NCBI RefSeq assembly: GCF_015223065.1
Contig: NZ_JADFBY010000003.1
Location: 310,001-374,000 of the forward strand
Length of the DNA stretch: 64,000 nt
Source of the DNA: Mucilaginibacter sp. JRF
GTDB taxonomy: Bacteria > Bacteroidota > Bacteroidia > Sphingobacteriales > Sphingobacteriaceae
Reading direction: 5' to 3'
Within the stretch, counting starts at the first letter, position 1. Every line of letters starts with the position of its first letter. The notes under the pieces were generated by a model. The model was given only the letters and a program-made list of their open reading frames with translations, did not search any database and was not told where the DNA came from. Position numbers and translations under genes: made by a program. Below are positions 1 through 7,406 of the stretch, one piece after another.

Positions 1-354
1 TACATCCAGTGAGCCCGAAAGTGGGTTATAACCCAGAAACTTCACAAAATCCTCACCCAGATCTTTTTTAAGGTGCATGGCGGCAAGCTCCTTAGTTACG
101 TATTGGGTTTGCTTTACCATTACGTTGCTTTCAAGCTGTTTTTGCAGCTCAAGTACATCAGGCTCGTGTGCCGATTCGTCAACAAATATATTAAGTACGA
201 TATTCTCCTTCACGTAGCGCGAAAGGTTGTTGGCATGTACCAGTATTAAACCCAGCAAACCAACCATTAATAATACCATGGCCAAACCAAATACGGTTGA
301 TATGTATATCGATTTGGTTTTTTGTGCCGACGCGCTTGCTTCAAATTCTTCCAT
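1..354 (-). CDS. ftsX: Cell division protein FtsX, N-terminal part (runs off the window start)
   Basis: FtsX is the membrane partner of FtsE in an ABC-type complex that links cytokinesis to cell-wall hydrolase activation. The visible 118 residues start MEEFEASASAQKTKS, have one strong transmembrane helix at about residues 20-42 (VFGLAMVLLMVGLLGLILV), then an extracytoplasmic segment (NIFVDESAHEPDVLELQKQL) typical of the FtsX extracellular domain. The C-terminal membrane helices and the stop lie beyond base 1. It is transcribed away from the small gene at 581. The assignment rests on the N-terminal layout and sequence style; another FtsX/MacB-type permease is possible but less likely. Confidence 0.8.
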   Translation of the reverse strand, partial: MEEFEASASAQKTKSIYISTVFGLAMVLLMVGLLGLILVHANNLSRYVKENIVLNIFVDESAHEPDVLELQKQLESNVMVKQTQYVTKELAAMHLKKDLGEDFVKFLGYNPLSGSLDV

Positions 355-580
355 TTATTACTAACAGATTTTGTGGTGTTTTTACATAGGCGGCATTGCA
401 ACATTACACAATACCACACTGGCGAAATTAACAAACCTGCCATAAAGGTAAAAGTTTATATGTTATTAAATAAGCTATTACCCTACAACCGGCCCAGTTT
501 AACAAAAATTAACGTGATACCACCCCTGTTAATTGCCCGCCCTGCATAAACAATATATTATAACGCCTGTTTATTATAAC

Positions 581-817
581 ATGACAAAGCCAGCAAACGA
601 CCATCAAAAACCATCCCCATCAGACACGCCTACCCACAGACCTGCCGATGACGGTAACGAAGCCGTGAAAAAGAAGGAAGATAAAACCTATAAAGGCGAT
701 GAGCCCCAACAGGAGAACATTGCCAAAGAACGCGAAAAGGAAGAACAGCCTGTTGATCCTGTAAAAAATCCGCCTGCGGAAAAAGGAATGGACAAAGGCC
801 AGGTGCAGCCTGATTAA
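581..817 (+). CDS. Small hydrophilic charged protein, function unknown
   Basis: A 78-residue protein rich in Lys, Glu, Asp, Pro and Gln, with no transmembrane segment, signal peptide or recognised domain. It is probably intrinsically disordered. I chose the ATG at 581 (MTKPANDHQKPSPSD) over an upstream in-frame ATG at 533, because the extra 16 residues are hydrophobic and unlike the rest. It ends 11 bases before the convergent ABC transporter gene. It is not recognised as a family; low-complexity proteins of this type are common in Sphingobacteriaceae. A spurious ORF is possible but the biased, protein-like composition argues for a real gene. Confidence 0.5.
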   Translation: MTKPANDHQKPSPSDTPTHRPADDGNEAVKKKEDKTYKGDEPQQENIAKEREKEEQPVDPVKNPPAEKGMDKGQVQPD

Positions 818-828
818 TTACGCCACTA

Positions 829-2688
829 TCACGAAATATCCCGGGTAATGCCTGATGAATTTAATTGCAGATCGTAAAGTTTGCGGTAATATCCACCCTC
901 AATACGTAGCAGTTGCTGGTGCGTACCCATTTCCTTTATCTCACCATGATCAAGCACAATAATATTATCAGCGTTTTGTATGGTCGAAAGGCGGTGGGCT
1001 ATCACAATAGCCGTACGACCCTGCATCAGTTTCTGGATGGCGTTTTGTATCAGATGCTCAGTTTCGGTATCAACCGATGAAGTTGCTTCATCCAACACCA
1101 GAATAGCCGGATCGTACACCAAAGCACGGATAAAAGATATCAGCTGCGCCTGCCCTGCCGATAAGGTGGCACCACGTTCCTGCACATTATAATCATAGCC
1201 GCCCGGCAAGCGTTCAATAAAATCGTGCGCGCCAACATCCTTAGCCGCGGCAATAACCTGTTCGCGGGTGATGGATGGGTTGTTCAGGCTGATGTTATTG
1301 GCAATGGTATCGCTAAACAGAAACACATCCTGTATAACCGTGGCAATGCGCGAACGCAGGTAATTTACTTCATAGTTTTTTAGGTCCTGCCCGTCAATAG
1401 TTACCTCGCCCTGGCCTATCTCGTAAAAACGGTTAAGTATATTTATGGTTGATGATTTGCCCGCACCCGTAGCGCCTACCAGTGCCAGTGTTTCGCCGGA
1501 CTTAACATGAAAACTGATGTTTTTTAGCACCCAATTATCATCATTATAAGCAAACCATACCTTATCAAAACGGATATCGCCATTCAGCACCGTCGGTTTA
1601 AGCTCGCCTTTATTTTCGGCTACCTCATCGGTATCAAGTACTTTAAAAATACGGTCGGCACCAACCATACCCATTTGCAGGGTATTGAACTTATCGGCCA
1701 ACTGCCTTATCGGCCTGAACAATAGGTTAAGCAGCGTAATAAAAGCCACTATGGTACCGGTTGTAATACCTTGTTTTGATGCCGAGATGGAATTGATCTG
1801 CTCATCGGTTAGTATACGTTTACAGCCATACCAAACCAGCAAACCCATGCAAACGGCAAACAATATCTCAATCACAGGGAAGAAAATAGAATACGACCAG
1901 TTACTGCGGATGTGCGCGTCGCGGTGTTTTTTGTTAACGTCGTTGAATTTGCGGAATTCCTGCTCCTCTCGGGCAAAGTATTGTATAACGCTAACGCCCG
2001 ATATATGCTCCTGCAAAAAAGTATTCAATTGCGCTACCTGTGTGCGCACCTCCTGAAAAGCCGACTTAATGGCTTCCTTAAATATAGATGTTGCCAATAT
2101 CAGCAAGGGCATTGGCAGCAAAGTAACCAGCGCCAGCTTCCAATCCTGCGAGAACATGTAAGCTATGATAGCGATGAGTAGTAACATATCGCCCATGATG
2201 GAGATCAAGCCCTCAGCAAAAATATCGGCAATGGTTTCCAGATCAGACACGGTACGGGTGATCAGCATCCCGATAGGAGTACGGTCAAAATATTTTAAAC
2301 GTAGGGTGGTGATGTGGTTAAATACATCAATCCGCAGATCGCGGATAACCGATTGTCCCAAGGCACTTGTAAGGTAAGTTTGGTAATACTGCGCCACAGT
2401 TTGAATTACCAATTGAGCCAGCATCAAACCCACCATAAATACCAAGCCATCATAATCGCCGGTGACAATATGATTATCCAGCGTTTTTTCGATCAATATG
2501 GGTTGCGCCAGCGCTATCACCGCCAAAAAAATGGTAAGCACCACCGATACCACAAACGTAGTACGATAAGGCTTAACATACCCCATCACCCTACCCAGCA
2601 ATTGCCAGTCGAGCGCTTTTCCGGTAACGCTACCCCCGCCCCCTGAAGGAGTGGCTTTTGATCGTTTGAATATCTTAAACAATTTCAT
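829..2688 (-). CDS. MsbA-like ABC exporter (fused transmembrane and ATPase domains)
   Basis: Half-size ABC exporter of 619 residues that would act as a homodimer in the inner membrane, exporting lipid or drug-like substrates. A six-helix ABC_membrane domain spans about residues 40-335. The nucleotide-binding domain has Walker A GATGAGKS (405-412), signature LSAGQ (509-513), Walker B ILVLDE (529-534) and the switch His in AHRLS (565). The signature is LSAGQ rather than LSGGQ, a common variant in Bacteroidota. It starts 25 bases after truA, so the two are probably co-transcribed. Residues 11-20 (KATPSGGGGS) are encoded by a GC-rich palindromic repeat seen elsewhere in the window and lie in the cytoplasmic N-terminal tail. 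The substrate cannot be read from sequence. Confidence 0.93.
   Translation of the reverse strand: MKLFKIFKRSKATPSGGGGSVTGKALDWQLLGRVMGYVKPYRTTFVVSVVLTIFLAVIALAQPILIEKTLDNHIVTGDYDGLVFMVGLMLAQLVIQTVAQYYQTYLTSALGQSVIRDLRIDVFNHITTLRLKYFDRTPIGMLITRTVSDLETIADIFAEGLISIMGDMLLLIAIIAYMFSQDWKLALVTLLPMPLLILATSIFKEAIKSAFQEVRTQVAQLNTFLQEHISGVSVIQYFAREEQEFRKFNDVNKKHRDAHIRSNWSYSIFFPVIEILFAVCMGLLVWYGCKRILTDEQINSISASKQGITTGTIVAFITLLNLLFRPIRQLADKFNTLQMGMVGADRIFKVLDTDEVAENKGELKPTVLNGDIRFDKVWFAYNDDNWVLKNISFHVKSGETLALVGATGAGKSSTINILNRFYEIGQGEVTIDGQDLKNYEVNYLRSRIATVIQDVFLFSDTIANNISLNNPSITREQVIAAAKDVGAHDFIERLPGGYDYNVQERGATLSAGQAQLISFIRALVYDPAILVLDEATSSVDTETEHLIQNAIQKLMQGRTAIVIAHRLSTIQNADNIIVLDHGEIKEMGTHQQLLRIEGGYYRKLYDLQLNSSGITRDIS
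2629..2658 (-). repeat. GC-rich palindromic repeat inside the ABC exporter gene
   Basis: On the minus strand the element has the core CTCCTTCAGGGGGCGGGGG. The same core is found in truA (3233-3263) and in the TPP riboswitch insert (18130-18197). It is read in frame as KATPSGGGGS, residues 11-20 of the transporter. That it is an inserted element, and not chance similarity, is inferred from the shared core in three unrelated places. Confidence 0.55.
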
Positions 2689-2703
2689 GTTGGTGGTTCA
2701 ATA

Positions 2704-2730
2704 AATTCCCCTTTTAGGGGTTAGGGGCTA
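2704..2730. repeat. GC-rich palindromic repeat spanning the truA stop codon
   Basis: The sequence CCCCTTTTAGGGGTTAGGGG has the same architecture as the CCCCTTCAGGGG repeats: a short palindrome followed by a second G-run. It covers the last codons and the TAA stop of truA (2714-2716) and reaches into the 25-base gap before the ABC exporter. Confidence 0.55.
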
Positions 2731-3490
2731 AATATGGATATTTCACCTCTGTTAAATACAAACCGCATGCAGGTACCGATGTTCCGGCTTCGCTACGGTT
2801 TTTGCTTTCAATAATGGCTCGTACATCTTCAGGCTCAATAGCCTTACGACCAACCTGCATCAGCGTGCCAACAATAGCCCGCACCATGTTACGTAAAAAA
2901 CGGTCGGCCGAAATATGGAATACAATCCCCCCATCCGTTTCCACCCATTCAGCCCTGCTAATCCTGCAATTATTGGTTTTTACCTGTGTGTTCGATTTAC
3001 TGAAACAGCTAAAATCAATATATTCCATAATGATCTTCGCCGCCTCATTCATCAGCCCGATATCCGGCCTGTCCTTTATCAGCCACGAATAATTATGCCT
3101 GAACGGGTCTTTGTTAAAGTGGATATGATACTGATACGACCGCAGCGTGGCATCAAACCTCGCATGGGCATCAATATGTACAGGCATTATATTTTTTATG
3201 GCGATATCGGTTGGCAAGAGGGCGTTCAGGCGAGCCCCCCAGCCCCCTGAAGGGGGAGTTTTTGCGGCATTTTCCTCAGATAACTGAAGGTCAAAATGCA
3301 CGAAGAACTCTGTGGCGTGCACACCGGTATCTGTACGGCCGCAGCCGGTGGTATCAATGGGCTGGCGCAGTACGGTGCTGAGCGCCTTGTTCAAAAGCTC
3401 CTGCACGGTTACCGCGTTGGGCTGTATTTGCCAACCATGATAACGCGTACCGTCATAAGCCAATTCAATAAAGTAACGTTGGGTGGTCAC
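2714..3490 (-). CDS. truA: tRNA pseudouridine synthase A
   Basis: TruA converts U38-U40 in the anticodon stem-loop of tRNAs to pseudouridine. The 258-residue protein starts at a GTG codon (VTTQRYFIELAYDGTRYHGW, read as Met), the standard TruA N-terminus. It carries the catalytic motif GRTDTGVHA (catalytic Asp) near residue 52 and the conserved FLRNMVRAIVGTL segment near residue 200. Residues 77-86 (KTPPSGGWGA) are encoded by a GC-rich palindrome and sit just before the conserved RLNALLP segment, where the family has a loop. The last residues, LAPNP, and the stop codon also fall in a repeat of this kind. It lies upstream of the ABC exporter on the same strand and diverges from the DUF4293 gene. 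Confidence 0.95.
   Translation of the reverse strand: MTTQRYFIELAYDGTRYHGWQIQPNAVTVQELLNKALSTVLRQPIDTTGCGRTDTGVHATEFFVHFDLQLSEENAAKTPPSGGWGARLNALLPTDIAIKNIMPVHIDAHARFDATLRSYQYHIHFNKDPFRHNYSWLIKDRPDIGLMNEAAKIIMEYIDFSCFSKSNTQVKTNNCRISRAEWVETDGGIVFHISADRFLRNMVRAIVGTLMQVGRKAIEPEDVRAIIESKNRSEAGTSVPACGLYLTEVKYPYLAPNP
3233..3263 (-). repeat. GC-rich palindromic repeat inserted in frame in truA
   Basis: Minus-strand core CTCCCCCTTCAGGGGGCTGG followed by another G-run. The self-complementary part is CCCCCTTCAGGGGG. It is translated as KTPPSGGWGA, residues 77-86 of TruA, between FDLQLSEENAA and RLNALLPTDIA. It matches the elements at 2629-2658 and 18130-18197. Confidence 0.65.
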
Positions 3491-3584
3491 GCTGGCAAAG
3501 GTAGTAATTGTTTATACGGATATTAATCTGCACGAAGTAAACTCTTGTTTACAAATAAAACTCAGGCTATTATTTAAACAATTT

Positions 3585-3592
3585 TATCTTTG
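3585..3592 (+). promoter_or_regulatory. Bacteroidota -7 promoter motif upstream of the DUF4293 gene
   Basis: TATCTTTG matches the Bacteroidota -7 consensus TAnnTTTG and lies 39 bases before the ATG at 3632. No clear -33 TTTG is visible at the expected distance. Confidence 0.5.
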
Positions 3593-3631
3593 CTGCGTAG
3601 GTTAAACATAACCTATTCATTTTTTCCCAAC

Positions 3632-4102
3632 ATGATACAACGCATACAATCCATCTATCTTTTTTTAGCCACGCTGGTACTGTTTGGCTTATACGTTTTT
3701 CCGCTTATTAACAATGTAAATATTAACGGCACCATATCAAACGTGAGCATACAAGGCGTATACCAGCAATTAGCCGATGGCACCAAGTACACCATTGAGT
3801 TTATAGCCGTGAAGATACTTGCCGCCCCGGTAGCTATTTTACCTACGCTCATCATCTTCTTCTACAAAAAACGCAAGCAGCAGGTAGCACTATGTTACAG
3901 CGCTATATTGGTAATTATTGGTTACAGCTTCTGGATGGCGCAAACAGTAAAAGGCGTTGTTCCGGGTGGTTTACAAATTGATTTTGCCAACATGGGCATC
4001 GGCATGTTCCTGAGTTCGATAGCCATTATATTGATGATCTTCGCCCTACGCGCCATACAGCGTGATGAAAAGCTGGTAAGATCGGCTGATAGGTTACGAT
4101 AG
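3632..4102 (+). CDS. DUF4293 family four-helix membrane protein
   Basis: A 156-residue integral membrane protein starting MIQRIQSIYLFLATLVLFG, with four hydrophobic segments at about residues 8-28, 58-75, 85-104 and 118-138. The N-terminus and layout match the DUF4293 family, which is largely confined to Bacteroidota and has no known function. I chose this ATG over an upstream in-frame start at 3590 because the family begins at MIQRIQ and because a -7 motif overlaps the upstream start. It diverges from truA and is followed by a clear terminator hairpin, so it is monocistronic. Confidence 0.8.
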   Translation: MIQRIQSIYLFLATLVLFGLYVFPLINNVNINGTISNVSIQGVYQQLADGTKYTIEFIAVKILAAPVAILPTLIIFFYKKRKQQVALCYSAILVIIGYSFWMAQTVKGVVPGGLQIDFANMGIGMFLSSIAIILMIFALRAIQRDEKLVRSADRLR

Positions 4103-4116
4103 ATACTGAAACTTAT

Positions 4117-4160
4117 AAAAACAGACAGGGCGGAAATGATCATTCCCGCCTTGTCTGTTT
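4117..4160 (+). terminator. Terminator hairpin after the DUF4293 gene
   Basis: Inverted repeat of about 16 bp (AAACAGACAGGGCGG paired with CCCGCCTTGTCTGTTT) around an ATGATCAT loop, 15 bases after the stop. A-rich on the left and T-rich on the right, it could act on both strands. Confidence 0.7.
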
Positions 4161-4179
4161 AATGTTGATCTCCGCAAAA

Positions 4180-4510
4180 ATACAAAAAGCACAAACCGTA
4201 AATAAACTATCTCACCGGCATCAGAAATGCCCGGAACAGCACAAGCCCTGCCAAAGCACAAACTTTCACCGGGCAGGGCGTAGCCGGCGATTTTTGTTTC
4301 TTTTGATCGCTCAAAAGAAATTTAGAACAGGTAATGAAGCGGCTTTAAGACAGTGCTTTTGTTAGGTGATTGTGCTTTTACAATCGTCAGTCTGCTCTTG
4401 GCCGCAGAGGCCAGTTACTTTACCTTAGATGCAAAGTAACCAAACATCAAGGCAGAAAAAACCTTCCGCCCACAAGGCCATACTCCCTGGCCCGGTTTTC
4501 TGCCAGGCCT
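4180..4510. repeat. Non-coding island of consecutive hairpins
   Basis: No gene is supported here. Four separate inverted repeats occur in a row: GCCCTGCC/GGCAGGGC (4245-4279), TTTCTTTTG/CAAAAGAAA (4297-4320), TTACTTT/AAAGTAA (4415-4439), and GGCAGAAAA/TTTTCTGCC (4451-4504, interrupted). The short ORFs crossing it lack coding character. It looks like a composite or degraded interspersed repeat; no transposase or RNA family is recognisable. Confidence 0.5.
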
Positions 4511-4524
4511 ACGCGCTTTTTAAC

Positions 4525-4722
4525 CCCACCTAAATCCTCCCCGGGGGGAGGACTTTAAAATAATGTCATTTCGAACGAGGTACGAGGAGAAATCTGTCGC
4601 TTTGCTATTAAACGCGTGCAGATTTCTCGCTATCGCTCGAAATGACAAGTGGGATAATGCAATAGAAAAACGCGTCATTGCGTGGTTTTAAAGTCCTCCC
4701 CCTCGGGGAGGATTTAGGTGGG
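4525..4722. repeat. Composite repeat: 36-bp outer inverted repeat enclosing an 84-bp palindrome
   Basis: The arm at 4525-4560 (CCCACCTAAATCCTCCCC, a G-run, then GGACTTTAAAA) is nearly the reverse complement of the arm at 4687-4722. Each arm is itself a small hairpin around the C-run/G-run. Between them sit the 84-bp palindrome at 4564-4647 and a short piece, CGTCATTGCG (4674-4683), matching the ends of another repeat family (8860-8946). The same arm type recurs twice at 15496-15604. Confidence 0.75.
4564..4647 (+). repeat. 84-bp asymmetric palindromic repeat, copy 1
   Basis: Begins TGTCATTTCGAACGAGG and ends TATCGCTCGAAATGACA. The left arm reads through AACGAGG-TACGAGGAGAAATCT; the right arm, reversed, is shorter (GAGCGATAGCGAGAAATCT), so the element has a direction. 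Copies of exactly the same length lie at 15401-15484, 40169-40252 and 40284-40367. Confidence 0.85.
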
Positions 4723-4745
4723 TTTCACCCTCAAGAAAAAGGCGT

Positions 4746-6650
4746 TTACTTCAAAGCCCCCTGCTTTATTTCTTCAACCACCGCAGGGTCAAGCAATGTT
4801 GAGGTATCACCCAGATTGGAGGTATCGCCTTCGGCTATTTTACGCAGTATGCGGCGCATGATCTTGCCTGATCGTGTTTTGGGCAATCCGCTTACAAACT
4901 GAATTTTATCAGGCTTGGCAATCGGACCGATAATGCGTGATACCGTCATGATGATATCCTTACGGGTAAGCTCGGGGTTTTCGTGCATATCCGGACTAAC
5001 CACATAGGCGTAAACACCTTGCCCCTTAATATCGTGCGGGTAACCTACCACGGCCGATTCAACTACGCTGCTGTGCATATTGATAGCATTCTCAACCTCG
5101 GCAGTACCAATGCGGTGACCTGATACATTGAGTACATCATCAACCCTGCCGGTAATGCGGTAGTAACCATCATCATCGCGCAGGCAGCCATCGCCGGTAA
5201 AGTACAGGTTATCGTAAGTAGCGAAGTAGGTGGTGCGGCAACGCTCGTGATCGTCGTAGGTGGTGCGCAGTATGCCCGGCCACGGGAATTTGATACATAG
5301 GTTACCGCTAACGCCGTTGCCTTCTATCTCCTTGCCGTTCTCATCAACCAAAACTGGTTGTATACCCGGTAGTGGTAAAGTGGCATAGCCTGGTTTGGTT
5401 GGGGTAACGCCCGCTATCGGGGTTATCATGATGCCGCCGGTTTCGGTTTGCCACCAGGTATCAACTATAGGGCATTTGTTATGGCCTATGTTATCATCCA
5501 GCCAATGCCAGGCTTCCTCGTTAATTGGCTCCCCTACCGATCCCAGCTTTTTAAGCGAGCTTAGATCGTGACCTTTCAAATAATCAGGCCCGAAACCCAT
5601 TAGCGAGCGTATTGCCGTTGGCGCGGTATATAAAATGTTAACCTTATGCTTTTCGGTTATCTGCCACAGGCGACTTGCATCCGGAAAGGTAGGCACGCCC
5701 TCAAACATCAGCGTGGTTGCCCCTTGCGATAGCGGCCCGTAAACAATGTACGAGTGTCCGGTTATCCAACCAATATCAGCTGTACAGAAGTAAACTTCGC
5801 CCGGATTATATTGAAATACATTGGCGAAGGTATATCCCGCGTAAACCATGTAGCCACCGCAGGTATGTACCACACCCTTAGGTTTACCGGTTGAGCCCGA
5901 TGTGTACAGGATGAAAAGCATATCCTCGGCATCCATTTCCTCGGCAGGGCATTCGGGATTACCTTGTGTTTCAACTTTTTTGATCTCATCTTCCCACCAA
6001 ACATCACGCCCCTTGATCATTGATACCGGTGTGTGTGTACGTGTTAACACGATGGTACGCTTAACCGACGGGCACTGAACCAGCGCATCGTCAATCACGT
6101 TCTTCATTTGGATATCCTTATTGCCGCGGTAAGCTCCGTCAGATGTGATCACGATATTGCAATCCGCATCCTTTATCCTGTCGGCAATGGATTGGGCTGA
6201 AAAGCCGCCAAAAACTACCGAGTGTATAGCGCCGATACGGGCACAGGCCAAAACTGAAATAGCCAGCTCGGGTACCATCGGCATATATATACATATACGG
6301 TCGCCTTTTTTGGCGCCGTTGTTTTTTAGTACGTTGGCAAACTGGCACACCTTATCGTGCAGTTGCTTGTAGGTAAGTATCCTGAAATCTTCACTTGGGT
6401 CATTAGGTTCCCAGATGATGGCCGGGGTGTCGGCATTTTTTTCCAGATGGCGGTCGAGGCAGTTCTCGGTAATATTAAGTTTGGCCCCGTTAAACCATTT
6501 AACATCAGGGTCTTTAAAGTTCCATTCCAGAACCTTGTCCCATTTCATTTTCCATGTAAAATTCTCAGCAACACCGGCCCAAAATTGCTCTGGCTGTTCA
6601 ACGCTTTGCTTGTACGCTTGCTCGTATTGCTCAAACGAAGTGATCTTCAT
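4746..6650 (-). CDS. acs: Acetyl-coenzyme A synthetase
   Basis: Acs activates acetate to acetyl-CoA through an acetyl-AMP intermediate in the cytoplasm. The 634-residue length is normal for AMP-forming Acs. Visible motifs are the phosphate-binding loop YTSGSTGKPKGVVHT (about residue 250), the DTWWQTETGG motif, the YFTGDGCLRDDDGYY hinge region, and the C-terminal PKTRSGKIMRR motif whose Lys is the usual reversible acetylation site. It stands alone on the minus strand. Upstream of its ATG on that strand is an AT-rich stretch with a TATTTTG-like -7 sequence around 6675-6683, a possible promoter. The 3' end abuts the repeat island at 4.1-4.7 kb. Confidence 0.97.
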   Translation of the reverse strand: MKITSFEQYEQAYKQSVEQPEQFWAGVAENFTWKMKWDKVLEWNFKDPDVKWFNGAKLNITENCLDRHLEKNADTPAIIWEPNDPSEDFRILTYKQLHDKVCQFANVLKNNGAKKGDRICIYMPMVPELAISVLACARIGAIHSVVFGGFSAQSIADRIKDADCNIVITSDGAYRGNKDIQMKNVIDDALVQCPSVKRTIVLTRTHTPVSMIKGRDVWWEDEIKKVETQGNPECPAEEMDAEDMLFILYTSGSTGKPKGVVHTCGGYMVYAGYTFANVFQYNPGEVYFCTADIGWITGHSYIVYGPLSQGATTLMFEGVPTFPDASRLWQITEKHKVNILYTAPTAIRSLMGFGPDYLKGHDLSSLKKLGSVGEPINEEAWHWLDDNIGHNKCPIVDTWWQTETGGIMITPIAGVTPTKPGYATLPLPGIQPVLVDENGKEIEGNGVSGNLCIKFPWPGILRTTYDDHERCRTTYFATYDNLYFTGDGCLRDDDGYYRITGRVDDVLNVSGHRIGTAEVENAINMHSSVVESAVVGYPHDIKGQGVYAYVVSPDMHENPELTRKDIIMTVSRIIGPIAKPDKIQFVSGLPKTRSGKIMRRILRKIAEGDTSNLGDTSTLLDPAVVEEIKQGALK

Positions 6651-6802
6651 TGGTTTAAAAAGTTAAAATTGGTTACAAAATATAATTAGCCACGGGGTTA
6701 ACTAATGCCGCCTAAAATACATTTTTCAACATGCTTTTGTGTTGATTATAAAGATTTTTAAAAATTTTCCACATCACTATTGCCTGTTAATCAAAAAATT
6801 CA

Positions 6803-6810
6803 GATATTTG
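6803..6810 (+). promoter_or_regulatory. Possible promoter of the rpmB operon (-7 variant)
   Basis: GATATTTG differs by one base from TAnnTTTG and lies 43 bases before the rpmB ATG, in an AT-rich region. A partial -33 (ATTG around 6779-6782) is at a plausible spacing. Weak evidence. Confidence 0.35.
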
Positions 6811-6852
6811 CACTCCTCTTTAAAACAGAGGTTGTAATTAATACGAATTGTC

Positions 6853-7086
6853 ATGTCAAGAATTTGTGATTTAACAGGTAAAGGATATATGAACGGTAAC
6901 AACGTTTCAAACTCGAACGTTAAAACCAAGCGTAAATTTTATCCTAACTTAAAACTTAAAAAGTTTTACATCCCTGAAGAAGATAAATGGATAACCTTAA
7001 AGGTATCTACTTCTGCTGTTAAAACCATCAGCAAAAATGGTATAACCGCTTGTATAAACAAGTTTGTTAAAAAAGGTTACATTTAA
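6853..7086 (+). CDS. rpmB: 50S ribosomal protein L28
   Basis: Structural protein of the large ribosomal subunit. The 77-residue sequence starts [19 protein letters not shown] and has the L28 signature [20 protein letters not shown]; length is typical for Bacteroidota L28. The zinc-binding CxxC pairs found in some L28 proteins are absent. It is first in a run rpmB-rpmG-DUF4295, with gaps of 72 and 65 bases, an order conserved in Bacteroidota. Confidence 0.97.
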   Translation: MSRICDLTGKGYMNGNNVSNSNVKTKRKFYPNLKLKKFYIPEEDKWITLKVSTSAVKTISKNGITACINKFVKKGYI

Positions 7087-7158
7087 TAGATTGAACTTGG
7101 TAACAAGCTGCCTGCATTTATTTGCAGTAAGTAGCTAATACCATAATATAAAAATACC

Positions 7159-7341
7159 ATGGCTAAAAAAGGCAACAGAGTTCAGGTAATACTGGAGTGC
7201 ACTGAGCACAAAGAAAGCGGCTTGCCAGGCATGTCTCGCTACATTACCAACAAGAACAAAAAAAATACAACTGAAAGGCTTGAACTAAAAAAATTCAACC
7301 CTGTTCTGCGTAAAGTAACAGTTCACAAAGAGATTAAGTAA
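7159..7341 (+). CDS. rpmG: 50S ribosomal protein L33
   Basis: Large-subunit ribosomal protein of 60 residues. It starts [18 protein letters not shown] and has the L33 core [20 protein letters not shown]. Only one Cys (in LECTEH) is present, so this is a zinc-independent (C-minus) form. It is the second gene of the rpmB-rpmG-DUF4295 unit. Confidence 0.97.
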   Translation: MAKKGNRVQVILECTEHKESGLPGMSRYITNKNKKNTTERLELKKFNPVLRKVTVHKEIK

Positions 7342-7406
7342 TTAGCTTGATAGCATTTGCCGGTTCCTATTATCGGCATGTTTTATCAGCATAAAATTAA
7401 ACAGAG

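Noticed and set aside
533..580. Longer start for the small hydrophilic protein
   Set aside because: The added residues are hydrophobic and unlike the rest of the protein, and the ATG at 581 begins the charged sequence cleanly.
4162..4558. Short ORFs (62-67 codons) in the repeat island
   Set aside because: They cross several hairpins, lack coding bias and change with the repeats; better explained as non-coding repeat sequence.
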